Origin: Armatimonadota bacterium
GTDB taxonomy: Bacteria; Armatimonadota; Fimbriimonadia; Fimbriimonadales; Fimbriimonadaceae
Direction of reading: 5' to 3'
Assembly (NCBI GenBank): GCA_018268335.1
Contig: JAFDWT010000034.1
Coordinates: forward strand, 1-33,401
DNA: 33,401 bases
Position numbers and translations under genes: made by a program. Shown piece after piece: positions 23,858 through 30,917 of the stretch (the stretch's first letter is position 1; every line of letters begins with the position of its first letter). The notes beneath the pieces were generated by a model, which worked only from the letters and a program-made list of their open reading frames with translations, did no database searches and was not told the DNA's origin.

Positions 23858-24874
23858 TTAGTGTCCCGCCTCCGGGGCCATGTCGCTGTACACGTGGTCA
23901 TAGACCTCGTGCGGGTCGGGGAACGGCGAAGCGTCGGCGGCCTCGTAGATCTTTTCGACTTGGTCGCTGATTTCTTCCTCCACCGCCTCCAGCTTTTCGT
24001 CGCTGCAGATCTTCTTGTCCACCAGGTACTTGCGAAGGCGAGCCAGCGGGTCGCGCTTCATGTTCTCGTCCTCTTCTTCCTTGGTGCGGTAGAGCTGGCG
24101 GTCGTTGTCGGCGGCGCCGTGGCCGGCAAAGCGGTAGTTCATCACCTCGACCAGATAGGGACGCTGGTTGGTGCGCACCCAGTCGACGATCCGCTTGGCG
24201 TCCTCCAGGGTCGTAAAGAGGTCCATGCCGTCGACGCGCTCGCTCTTGATGCCGAACGGCTCTCCGCGCTTGTAGAGGTGCGTGTCGCTAGCGTGGTACT
24301 CCAGCCGCGTGCCCATGGCAAATTCGTTGTTCTCGATGACAAAGATCACCGGGAGGTCCCAGAGGGAGGCCATGTTGAGGGTCTCGAAGAAGACACCGGC
24401 GTTCGAGGCTCCGTCGCCGAGGTAGCAGACAGCGACCCGGTCCTCTTCGCGGTACTTAGCGGCAAACGCCAATCCCGCGCCCATGGCGACGTGCCCGCCG
24501 ACGATGCCCCAGCCGCCATAGAAGTTGTGCTCGATGTCGTAGATGTGCATCGAGCCGCCCTTACCGTGGCTGTAGCCACCTTGGCGACCCATGATCTCGG
24601 CCATGACCTTCACCGGGTCGGCGCCCATCAGCAGGGGCTGCGCATGGTCGCGGTAGGCGGTGATGACGTAGTCCCACCCTGGCTTGAGGGCCGCGTTCCA
24701 GCCGATCGCCGTCGCCTCCATGCCGATGTAGACGTGGAGATAGCCACCCGCTTTACCTTGGCGGTAAGCGAGGTTGCACTTCTCTTCGAACCGGCGGATG
24801 AACACCATCTGCCGATAAAACTCTTCTAGTTGCGCAGGCGTCTGCGGGTGTTCAAGGTTCGCGCTTTTTGCCAC
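23858..24874 (-). CDS. pdhA: Pyruvate dehydrogenase E1 component, alpha subunit
   Basis: The 338-residue subunit carries the thiamine diphosphate motif from GDG (153-155) to ENN (181-183), spaced about 28 residues. It also has AYRDHAQPL, GKGGSMH (about 104-110) and YRFAGHGAADN in the region of the regulatory loop. It forms the E1 active site with PdhB, encoded one base downstream. The GTG at 24874 is chosen because GAGGA lies about 10 nt before it and the residues upstream do not resemble the family; the frame is open to 24928. YRFAGHGAADND aligns with the region phosphorylated in eukaryotic E1 but has no serine at the usual place. Confidence 0.92.
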   Translation of the reverse strand: MAKSANLEHPQTPAQLEEFYRQMVFIRRFEEKCNLAYRQGKAGGYLHVYIGMEATAIGWNAALKPGWDYVITAYRDHAQPLLMGADPVKVMAEIMGRQGGYSHGKGGSMHIYDIEHNFYGGWGIVGGHVAMGAGLAFAAKYREEDRVAVCYLGDGASNAGVFFETLNMASLWDLPVIFVIENNEFAMGTRLEYHASDTHLYKRGEPFGIKSERVDGMDLFTTLEDAKRIVDWVRTNQRPYLVEVMNYRFAGHGAADNDRQLYRTKEEEDENMKRDPLARLRKYLVDKKICSDEKLEAVEEEISDQVEKIYEAADASPFPDPHEVYDHVYSDMAPEAGH

Positions 24875-24991
24875 GATGGAACATTCCTCAATATCGGCCC
24901 CAAAGACCGAAACACGCCAACACACCACATCGCTGGGGGGCGCGGCGGAGCGGATTCTACCTTTCCGACCGGGTGTACCGCCCCGGTCCCT

Positions 24992-25807
24992 CTAGTCACT
25001 GCGGGCGATCTTGGCCAGGTCGTCAAGGGTGACGATCTTCCAACCGTCGGCCTTCAGTTTGGCCAGGAACCGTGGGAGGCAGTCGAGGGTCTGCTGTGAC
25101 CCGGTGTGTAGCCAGACGATGCCACCAGGCTTGACCTTCATGATCTCCTTCTCGACCATTTCGGCGGTCTTCTTGGGGTTGGTGTCGTCGCCGTTGGGGC
25201 CGCCGAAGACGGACATCATGCCGTTGGCCGCTGAGGTGTTGATCACGAGCGAGTTGACGTGGCCGCCGGCGGGTCGGAAGTATTTGGGCCGCACGCCGGT
25301 CGCGTCTTGGACGGCCCGGCACGTGCCCTTCATCTCAGCGGCGACTTCGTCCTCGTCCATGGTCGCCATATTCTTGTCGCCTTGGGGGTGAGTGAACGTG
25401 TGGTTGCCCACGATGTGACCGGCATCAGCGATCTTTTTGGTCAACTCTGGATACTGGACCACTTGCTTGCCGACCAGGAAAAAGGTGGCTTTGACGTCAG
25501 CTTCTTTAAGCACGGCGAGGAGCTTCTCCGTCCACTCGGGCTTGGGGCCGTCGTCGAAGGTCAGGGCGCAGATCTTTTCGGTCGTTTTGCCGCCGTAGAG
25601 CTTCGCTTGTCGGGGTGGTCGGACACCGGTGTCGTCGTCCTTCGCGGCTAGTTCGTCGCGGAGTTTCGCAGGGTCGTCGGTCAGACTGGCGGTCGGCTTG
25701 GGGGCCGGTTTGGCCGTTGGTGGTTCGGGTGTGGTTGCCTTCGGCTGGTTACAACCAACGAGTCCAAGCAGCACGACCGAAGCAACAAGCGACTGAATGG
25801 ACGTCAC
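24992..25807 (-). CDS. Polysaccharide deacetylase (NodB-type) lipoprotein
   Basis: The 271-residue protein has a lipoprotein signal with lipobox LVGC (C19), a Pro/Thr/Lys linker and a NodB domain from about 75. Motif 1 is TFDDGP (83-88, catalytic and metal Asp 85-86). Motif 2 is H136-x3-H140 in NHTFTH, motif 3 is RPAGGH (178-183), and a late WLHTGS supplies the last His. It should remove N-acetyl groups from peptidoglycan or a related glucosamine polymer in a metal-dependent way at the cell surface. The GTG start at 25807 is preceded by CACAAT 6 nt upstream and CAGACA 17 nt further, and by no Shine-Dalgarno, so the mRNA is probably leaderless. Confidence 0.9.
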   Translation of the reverse strand: MTSIQSLVASVVLLGLVGCNQPKATTPEPPTAKPAPKPTASLTDDPAKLRDELAAKDDDTGVRPPRQAKLYGGKTTEKICALTFDDGPKPEWTEKLLAVLKEADVKATFFLVGKQVVQYPELTKKIADAGHIVGNHTFTHPQGDKNMATMDEDEVAAEMKGTCRAVQDATGVRPKYFRPAGGHVNSLVINTSAANGMMSVFGGPNGDDTNPKKTAEMVEKEIMKVKPGGIVWLHTGSQQTLDCLPRFLAKLKADGWKIVTLDDLAKIARSD

Positions 25808-25813
25808 AGCAGA

Positions 25814-25842
25814 ATTGTGGTCTGACTAGAAGGTGATGTCTG
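25814..25842 (-). promoter_or_regulatory. Promoter of the deacetylase gene (leaderless)
   Basis: On the minus strand CAGACA (25842-25837) and CACAAT (25819-25814) are separated by 17 nt. CACAAT ends 6 nt before the GTG start codon. The same CACAAT-N6-GTG arrangement occurs at hrcA. Confidence 0.5.
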
Positions 25843-25911
25843 AGGCTTTTTCACCGTCCCGTCGAATTCCTGCCGATCATCTGTGGCCCTCAGAACGTCG
25901 ATAAACATACT

Positions 25912-26658
25912 GTGCGTAGTCGCCACGCCCTTCTCGTGACCGGTGTCGGTCTGGTCCTCGTCGGATTTGTCGTCGGATGTGGTGGTGGCGGAGGCGGCAC
26001 TGGCTCGGCAGCTGGCACTTGCGGCACCAACTTTGCCATTCCGAACTATGCGGCCCTGACCGATCCCTCGACGAGCGCGGCGAACTTCCTGGTCCACTGG
26101 AACGTATTTCCGCTCAAGGTCTATGTCGCCTCTGACGTCTCGAAGACCTTTGCTTCGGTCAGCCACAACGCCAGCGACACGGTGGACACGGCCATGCAGA
26201 GGTGGCAGAACGTGAGCACTGGGGGCACGACCTACACGAGGGTGAACGCCCAGACCGGTGCCGACATCGTGGTCACCTTCCACGACCTGACGACAGCGCC
26301 CGGGCCGGGCCAGGCGCTGGGGGTGACGACGATCACCTATACGCCCAGCACCAAGCAGGTCACCAAAGCTACGATGACGATCAACACCTGGCAGGGCATG
26401 ACCAGTGACGAGTTCTTTTTGGGCTTGGCCAAGACGGTGACCCACGAGTTCGGCCACGCCCTGTTCATCAGCGGGCACAGCCCGTTTACGTCGGATGTCA
26501 TGTACTGGCAGTCCGATCCTTCTTTAGACGGGTTGCCGACCAACCGCGACCAGAACACGATCCTGACTGCTTACTGTGGAGTCTTCCCCTCTTCCGGCCC
26601 ACTGGTCAGCAGCCGCGAGAAGCCGGAGACGATCACGATCGTTTGTCCGGCGAAGTAG
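25912..26658 (+). CDS. Matrixin-like zinc metalloprotease lipoprotein
   Basis: The 248-residue protein has a lipoprotein signal ending FVVGC (C23) followed by a run of glycines. A zincin domain follows, with T-V-T-HEFGH at 178-182 (H178, E179, H182), the third histidine H189 in SGHS and a Met-turn DVMY (M197). The spacing HExxH-x6-H is one residue longer than the classical metzincin HExxHxxGxxH, and F replaces the usual glycine. Related bacterial M10-like proteins with a GHS motif share the longer spacing. It probably cleaves proteins at the cell surface. The start is GTG at 25912; GATAAA lies 6 nt upstream. It is divergent from the deacetylase gene. Confidence 0.82.
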   Translation: MRSRHALLVTGVGLVLVGFVVGCGGGGGGTGSAAGTCGTNFAIPNYAALTDPSTSAANFLVHWNVFPLKVYVASDVSKTFASVSHNASDTVDTAMQRWQNVSTGGTTYTRVNAQTGADIVVTFHDLTTAPGPGQALGVTTITYTPSTKQVTKATMTINTWQGMTSDEFFLGLAKTVTHEFGHALFISGHSPFTSDVMYWQSDPSLDGLPTNRDQNTILTAYCGVFPSSGPLVSSREKPETITIVCPAK

Positions 26659-26665
26659 GAGAGCT

Positions 26666-26704
26666 GGGGTCTGGGGTTCGGGGTACAGGGTCTGGGGTAC
26701 GGGG
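26666..26704 (+). repeat. G-rich repeat array, G-quadruplex-capable
   Basis: Six G-runs (GGGG at 26666, 26673, 26680, 26694 and 26701; GGG at 26688) are separated by 3-4 nt, with units such as TCTGGGG, TTCGGGG and TACGGGG. The units resemble those at 1-29. The array lies just past the metalloprotease stop codon and touches the end of the convergent PafA/Dop-family gene. Confidence 0.7.
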
Positions 26705-26705
26705 C

Positions 26706-28169
26706 TTAGTTCTCTGCTAGGCCAGCGTAAGTGTCGAAGGGGTCGGGCATTTCGTAGTAGGACTCGCGGCCTAGGGCGACGCCGCTCCAGTCGAAGTGGT
26801 AGCCGCCTTTCATCTTGCGAGCAAGCACCTTTTTGACCATCTGTGACCTGCCGTAAGCGCGGGTGTCTTGGGGTGCGTCTGTCATCGCATCGACGATGTC
26901 CAGCGGATCGACGAAGAGTCGGCGCTCGCTGCCTTCGGGCAGCGCATAGAACAGCGACTTCTCGGGGTCGATGTTGTGGTACTCCAGGTCGACCGAGTGG
27001 AGGGCGTCGGCTGTCCACGGCAAGTCTTCTTCTTCGCGGTACATTTCAACCATGCGCCGCTTGGCCACCCAGTCGAGCCGGTCGTAGAGCGACAAGGGGT
27101 CGGTCTCCAAGGTGTCCAGAGTTTCCTCCCAGGCCTGCAATGTCCAGTCGATGTCGGGTGTGTCTCCCTTGTACCGTTGAGCGGCGGCGAGAACCTCGCG
27201 CTGGAGGTCGACGGCACCGATCACTGTTCCTTCGGCCAAGGTCACCGGCCACTTGAACGACTGGTCGCGAGAGACCTCGCGGAGCGCGATCAGCGGCTCG
27301 GCGAGCTGCCAGCGCTCAGGGATCAAGCCGTCTTCCAGCAGACGCAGAACCAGCGAGGTCGTCCCGACCTTGAGAGCGTAGGCAAACTCCATCTGGTTCG
27401 ATTCGCCGAACAGCACGTGCAGCCGGTGTTGTCCTTCGTGGGCGTAGAAGTGCTCCCACTTGGGGTTGATCATCGCCCGGTTAAACCGGACCCGGCTAGC
27501 CACGGTGCGGATGATGTGGTCGGCACGCTGGCTGAGCTGGAAAGGCACCGAGTCGTCGCCATAGACGTTGTAGACCTGGGACACCCAGATGTAGTCCACC
27601 GGGTTCGCCATCATCTCGTCATAGTCGGGCCGGCCACCGGCCGCCAGGATGTGCCCACCGACCCGGCCGACCCCGGCGAAGATCTGGCGCGTGGCCAAGA
27701 AGGCGTAGAGCTTGGGCACTTCATAGGTAAAGAAGTCCTCGCCCATGTGGACCAAGTAGTTCTCGTGACAGCCGAACGTGTGGCCGCCGAAGTGGTCGAC
27801 GGAATTGTTGTAGATGTTGACGTCGTCGGTCAAGCCCAGTTCACGCACGGCGCGGACGATGATCCTCTGCCCGGCCCTGTCGTTGGCGACGATGTTCTTG
27901 AGCGTCTTGCACTCGGCGGTGGCGTATTCCAGATGGCTGCCGACGGCGTCGATGTATAGCCTCGCGCCGTTCATCAAGAAGCCCCCGCTCTCGGCGGGTT
28001 CAAAGACCTCGTCGCGGGCGTGCAGGTCGATGGCGCCTAGCTTGAGGTCATAAAAGACGTAGTCTTTGATCAGATCGACGGCCTGCTCGGGCCTCGCCAG
28101 GTTCTCGTCGACCAAGCATCCGAACTCGGTCTCGATCCCATAGATGCGTTCCCCAGGGCGACCCGGCAT
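26706..28169 (-). CDS. PafA/Dop-family protein (Pup ligase or deamidase-type)
   Basis: The 487-residue protein has the glutamine-synthetase-like fold of this family. GIETEFG (11-17) carries metal-binding glutamates. NGARLYID with D74 corresponds to the catalytic Asp of PafA and Dop. GSHLEYATAEC, FGCHENYLV (132-140), QLSQRADHI and LHVLFGESNQME complete the active-site blocks. The GSH-EYATAEC phrasing is closer to PafA than to Dop, and the Dop loop (ARGFDL-type) is not seen, but there is an extra segment around 172-205. PafA attaches Pup to lysines and Dop deamidates or removes it. No pup, proteasome subunit or ATPase gene is adjacent. TAGAAT lies 9 nt upstream of the ATG, with no Shine-Dalgarno. 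Confidence 0.85.
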   Translation of the reverse strand: MPGRPGERIYGIETEFGCLVDENLARPEQAVDLIKDYVFYDLKLGAIDLHARDEVFEPAESGGFLMNGARLYIDAVGSHLEYATAECKTLKNIVANDRAGQRIIVRAVRELGLTDDVNIYNNSVDHFGGHTFGCHENYLVHMGEDFFTYEVPKLYAFLATRQIFAGVGRVGGHILAAGGRPDYDEMMANPVDYIWVSQVYNVYGDDSVPFQLSQRADHIIRTVASRVRFNRAMINPKWEHFYAHEGQHRLHVLFGESNQMEFAYALKVGTTSLVLRLLEDGLIPERWQLAEPLIALREVSRDQSFKWPVTLAEGTVIGAVDLQREVLAAAQRYKGDTPDIDWTLQAWEETLDTLETDPLSLYDRLDWVAKRRMVEMYREEEDLPWTADALHSVDLEYHNIDPEKSLFYALPEGSERRLFVDPLDIVDAMTDAPQDTRAYGRSQMVKKVLARKMKGGYHFDWSGVALGRESYYEMPDPFDTYAGLAEN

Positions 28170-28206
28170 ATCTGCGTCATTCTACGCCGCGAGCCCCTTT
28201 GGGAGT

Positions 28207-28249
28207 GCGCGAGCTGGCTCGCGCTTTGCCTTCGCCGAGCTTGCTCGGC
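28207..28249. repeat. Tandem hairpins between pafA-like gene and hrcA
   Basis: GCGCGAGC-TG-GCTCGCGC (28207-28224) and GCCGAGC-TT-GCTCGGC (28234-28249) are two perfect palindromes with the same CGAGC/GCTCG core, 9 nt apart. They lie in the 168-nt divergent spacer. Such paired sites could be a regulator target shared by both genes, or a dispersed repeat. Confidence 0.5.
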
Positions 28250-28325
28250 TTCCGGCCAGGCATTCGCCGGTCATAGCCCGGCCCGGACAAAGCGGCGTCA
28301 TAGCCACCGCACTCCAAATCCGCGC

Positions 28326-28331
28326 CACAAT
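28326..28331 (+). promoter_or_regulatory. -10-like box of hrcA (leaderless arrangement)
   Basis: CACAAT ends 6 nt before the GTG start of hrcA, identical in sequence and spacing to the box before the deacetylase gene at 25807. No -35 and no Shine-Dalgarno are seen. No CIRCE element was found here. Confidence 0.4.
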
Positions 28332-28337
28332 AGTGGT

Positions 28338-29366
28338 GTGAGCGGGCTGAGCGGGCGAAAAGAGCAGATTCTCCGTGCTGTGGTGATTGAATACGTCACC
28401 GGCAGCGAGCCTGTGCCTTCCGACCTCATCGCCAGCAAGTACGAACTTGGTGTGCGCAGCGCGACCGTCCGCAACGAGATGGCTGAGATCACGGAGTTGG
28501 GCCTGCTGGAACAGCCCCACACCAGCGCGGGTCGGGTGCCCAGCGACGTCGGTTACCGCTACTACGTCGACCGGTTGGTCGCCCAGCGGACGGTCAGCCT
28601 GGACGAGAGTTCACGGATTCGGGGTGCGGCCGACGAAGAGGAACCGCTGCGCGAATTGATGCAGGAGACCGCCAAGGCCCTCAGCCGCCTGACCCATTTG
28701 CTGTCGGCCGCGTTGACAGTCCGCAACGCGGACGTCACCGTCCGCAACGCCGTCTTGACCGCCATTGGCCCCGACAAGGGGTTGGTCGTTTTGGTCTTGC
28801 AGAACGGGCATGTGGAGAACCGGTTGGTCGACCTGCCCACCGGCGTCACGCTGGAGCACATTGGTGCCGTCAACGAGCTGCTGACCACTCTCGCTGCCGG
28901 GGTGACGCTGCGGCAGATCGAACGGTCGAAGGTGCCAGGTTCTGGCAACGCGGCGGTCGACCGGTTGGGCCGGCTCTGCCACACGGCACTGCGCGGCATG
29001 GCCAAAGACCTGACCCGTGGCCATCTGGTCACCGAGGGTGAGGAGTACATTTTCGCTCAGCCCGAGTTCCTACGCAGCCCCGACGCTCTGGCGAGCCTGG
29101 TGCGGAGCATGGAAGACGAGGACACGCTGATTTCGGCCCTCGGCGCGCCGATCACTGGGCCAGGGGAAGTGACGATCGGCCGCGAGCACGCCAGCGAGGC
29201 CATGCGCCCGCTCTCGATGGTTCGGCAGACGTTTTACGTTGGCGAGAACGAAGCCGGGACTCTGGCCATCATCGGTCCGACCCGCATGGACTACGACCGC
29301 AACATCGCCTTGCTCGACTTCACTGCGCAGGCGGTCAGCCAGACGCTGACGAAGTTGATGGGCTAG
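28338..29366 (+). CDS. hrcA: Heat-inducible transcription repressor HrcA
   Basis: The 342-residue protein has the HrcA N-terminal winged helix (about 1-75, with PVPSDLIASKYELGVRSATVRNEM split as helix and recognition helix, then LGLLEQPHTSAGRVPSDVGYRYYVD). The C-terminal effector domain includes GEVTIGREH and LAIIGPTRMDY near the end. HrcA represses chaperone genes by binding CIRCE and is inactivated when GroE is occupied by unfolded proteins. The likely target in this window is groES at 9867. The start is GTG at 28338 with CACAAT 6 nt before it and no Shine-Dalgarno. In many bacteria hrcA precedes grpE-dnaK-dnaJ; here the next gene is on the other strand, so it is transcribed alone. Confidence 0.95.
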   Translation: MSGLSGRKEQILRAVVIEYVTGSEPVPSDLIASKYELGVRSATVRNEMAEITELGLLEQPHTSAGRVPSDVGYRYYVDRLVAQRTVSLDESSRIRGAADEEEPLRELMQETAKALSRLTHLLSAALTVRNADVTVRNAVLTAIGPDKGLVVLVLQNGHVENRLVDLPTGVTLEHIGAVNELLTTLAAGVTLRQIERSKVPGSGNAAVDRLGRLCHTALRGMAKDLTRGHLVTEGEEYIFAQPEFLRSPDALASLVRSMEDEDTLISALGAPITGPGEVTIGREHASEAMRPLSMVRQTFYVGENEAGTLAIIGPTRMDYDRNIALLDFTAQAVSQTLTKLMG

Positions 29367-29375
29367 GACTGTGTT

Positions 29376-29485
29376 GTTCCGGAGGACCGGAACCGCCCCC
29401 TAGCCCCCTCCTCCCGCCGGAGCGGCAAGAGGGGGAAGCCGGAGGAGTGCATAGTGAGAATCGTCGTTCCTGCACGGGAACGACG
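29376..29485. repeat. Cluster of three inverted repeats after hrcA, including a REP-like palindrome
   Basis: In order: GTTCCGG-AGGA-CCGGAAC (29376-29393), a perfect 7-bp stem 9 nt after the hrcA stop that may end its transcript; CCCCCTC (29404-29410) pairing with GAGGGGG (29429-29435); and CGTCGTTCC (29462-29470) pairing with GGAACGACG (29477-29485). The last is followed by GGTGAT and resembles the palindrome at 10090. The gap 29367-29547 has no coding potential that I can support. Confidence 0.55.
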
Positions 29486-29547
29486 GGTGATTGCCGGTGT
29501 TTGGTTGGCGCTTTTGGAGATTTGCTCAGTGCCAGATTGGCAGTTCA

Positions 29548-29937
29548 CTAGCCGACGTCCATCAGCAACGCCTGCATCAGGTCGACTCGCAGGAGCATGC
29601 CCATCAGACGGTTTTCTTGCACCACAGGAAGAACTGAGATCCCCCTCGACAGCATCAAATGCAGGGCGTCGCTGATCTCGGTGTCGGGGCCTTCGCAGAC
29701 TGGGTCGGGGGAGGCGAAATCAACTACGGGTGTGTCGGAAAGGACAAGGACGCCACTCTGCTGGCCCACGGCCCGGCACAGGTCGCCCTCGGTCACAACG
29801 TGGGTCGGCCGGGAGTCTTCGTCCACGATCACGAGGCCCGGGAACTGATAGACGTCCATCTTGTCGACGGCGTCGCGGAAGGTGCTCTCGCGCGTGAGGG
29901 TCGGAATGTGGGCGTGCAGGACCTCCCGGAGGGTCAT
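29548..29937 (-). CDS. Two-CBS-domain protein
   Basis: The 129-residue protein is a tandem CBS pair (Bateman module). The first covers about 5-58, with STFRDAVDKMDVYQFPGLVIVDEDSRPTHVVTEGDL in consensus order; the second covers about 70-127, with SDALHLMLSRGISVLPVVQENRLMGMLLRVDLM. Stand-alone CBS pairs bind adenine nucleotides and regulate partner enzymes or transporters; the partner is not evident here. TAGACT ends 7 nt before the ATG, without a Shine-Dalgarno, suggesting a leaderless mRNA even though the upstream gene on the same strand ends only 15 nt away. Confidence 0.88.
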   Translation of the reverse strand: MTLREVLHAHIPTLTRESTFRDAVDKMDVYQFPGLVIVDEDSRPTHVVTEGDLCRAVGQQSGVLVLSDTPVVDFASPDPVCEGPDTEISDALHLMLSRGISVLPVVQENRLMGMLLRVDLMQALLMDVG

Positions 29938-29944
29938 GCCGAGC

Positions 29945-29950
29945 AGTCTA
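29945..29950 (-). promoter_or_regulatory. -10-like box of the CBS protein gene (leaderless)
   Basis: TAGACT on the minus strand ends 7 nt before the ATG at 29937. The same hexamer precedes the cNMP-binding protein gene by 6 nt. No -35 is recognised. Confidence 0.45.
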
Positions 29951-29952
29951 AC

Positions 29953-30414
29953 CTACCAAAGCGGCGGGAAGCTGACCGCGTCCGCCTGGCGGCGGAAGGA
30001 GTTCAGGACTTCGTACTGCACCGGCTTCCAACCGTCCTTCGACTTTTCCAGGGCTACCTTGATCACGACGTGCTCCTTGGTGCCGATCCCGGTATCTTCG
30101 CTGGCGACCACGTAGGCCTTGGCCTCCTTCTCGTTGGCAGCAAAGACCCGGTAATAGGTCATGTCGCCTTTGATGTCGGCGTCGCGGACGACCTTTTCGG
30201 CGGCCTTGGTCATATCGGCTCCCTCTTTGCGCGTGAGGACGTCCATGTAGACGTACGGCGCGACGGCGGTGCAGACGCTGAAGAACGCCACCCAGCGCCA
30301 GGCCCGCCACTCATCTTGCTTCTTGACGCTGCGGAACATGCTGACGAACAGAGTCAACAGCCCGCCGACGCAGACGCTGGCGAACAAATACGCGATCAAT
30401 CCGAGAGTGCCCAT
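29953..30414 (-). CDS. Membrane-anchored hypothetical protein
   Basis: The 153-residue protein has two transmembrane helices (about 4-26 and 40-60) with a basic loop between them. A soluble C-terminal domain (about 65-153) of mixed alpha/beta character follows, with DMTYYRVFAANEKEAKAYVV and KDGWKPVQYEVL. I do not recognise the family. It lies directly upstream of the CBS-domain gene on the same strand (15 nt), so the two may work together, and is divergent from the small membrane protein gene at 30480. No Shine-Dalgarno is obvious. Confidence 0.65.
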   Translation of the reverse strand: MGTLGLIAYLFASVCVGGLLTLFVSMFRSVKKQDEWRAWRWVAFFSVCTAVAPYVYMDVLTRKEGADMTKAAEKVVRDADIKGDMTYYRVFAANEKEAKAYVVASEDTGIGTKEHVVIKVALEKSKDGWKPVQYEVLNSFRRQADAVSFPPLW

Positions 30415-30467
30415 GTCTCAAGGGGTTTGTTCCATGTTTCGGGCGTGCATTTGTGACTCTGCGCGCA

Positions 30468-30473
30468 TATACT
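30468..30473 (+). promoter_or_regulatory. -10 box of the gene at 30480 (leaderless)
   Basis: TATACT, five of six matches to the consensus, ends 6 nt before the GTG start codon at 30480. No Shine-Dalgarno sequence can fit, so the mRNA should begin at the start codon. Confidence 0.5.
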
Positions 30474-30479
30474 TGAATC

Positions 30480-30812
30480 GTGATCCCGGTCCAGGTCAAG
30501 CAGATCAACCTCAAGCGGCGGGCTGCGTGGTGCGCGGCGATTGTGCTTGGGTCGGGCGTCCTTGCTTATTTGATGGTGATCGTCATGACCGGTGTCTTGT
30601 GGCAAGGCCAGGTTCAAGATGCCGAGTTCTTCGTCATGGTCTATTCCTCGGCGATGAGCAACGCGGTCGCCTGGATGGCGATCACTGGCGTGGTGTGCTT
30701 CGTTTATTTGGGCATGTCGTTTGGGCGGTGGCTCAGTCTGCGCGTCACGCCGCCGAAGGCCCCGGAGTTTGAAGCGACCGAATATCCGCGCAAACCTATC
30801 GAGGTGCGGTGA
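30480..30812 (+). CDS. Small two-span membrane protein, unknown
   Basis: The 110-residue protein has a short basic N terminus (QINLKRRAAW), two hydrophobic helices (about 17-40 and 60-82) and a charged, proline-containing tail. I recognise no family. The GTG start is supported by TATACT ending 6 nt upstream, which leaves no space for a leader. It precedes another small two-helix protein gene at 30918 in the same direction, 105 nt away. Confidence 0.6.
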   Translation: MIPVQVKQINLKRRAAWCAAIVLGSGVLAYLMVIVMTGVLWQGQVQDAEFFVMVYSSAMSNAVAWMAITGVVCFVYLGMSFGRWLSLRVTPPKAPEFEATEYPRKPIEVR

Positions 30813-30852
30813 TATGTGGGCGAACTTTTGTATTGTGCAAGTTCCGATGGAC

Positions 30853-30858
30853 TATGCT
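30853..30858 (+). promoter_or_regulatory. -10-like box for the gene at 30918
   Basis: TATGCT, five of six matches, lies 59 nt upstream of the ATG in the 105-nt spacer. TTGTAT at 30828-30833 is a possible -35 but the 19-nt spacing is long. Confidence 0.35.
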
Positions 30859-30917
30859 GTTAAACGACTGATCTAGATTCTGCCGGGCAATGGTGCGCGG
30901 CTTTTGGAGTGAACAAC

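Noticed and set aside
23750-24829. Long plus-strand open frame opposite pdhA
   Set aside because: It is antisense to an unmistakable E1 alpha gene and has no recognisable domain.
26868-27959. Plus-strand open frame of 363 codons opposite the PafA/Dop-family gene
   Set aside because: It is a codon-bias shadow; no motif or start signal supports it.
28170-28337. CIRCE element upstream of hrcA (autoregulation)
   Set aside because: A lone GAGTGC is present but no matching half-site lies at the 9-nt spacing.
26659-28337. A small Pup or UBact-like modifier gene beside the PafA/Dop-family gene
   Set aside because: No short reading frame with a suitable C terminus and start signal was found in either flank.
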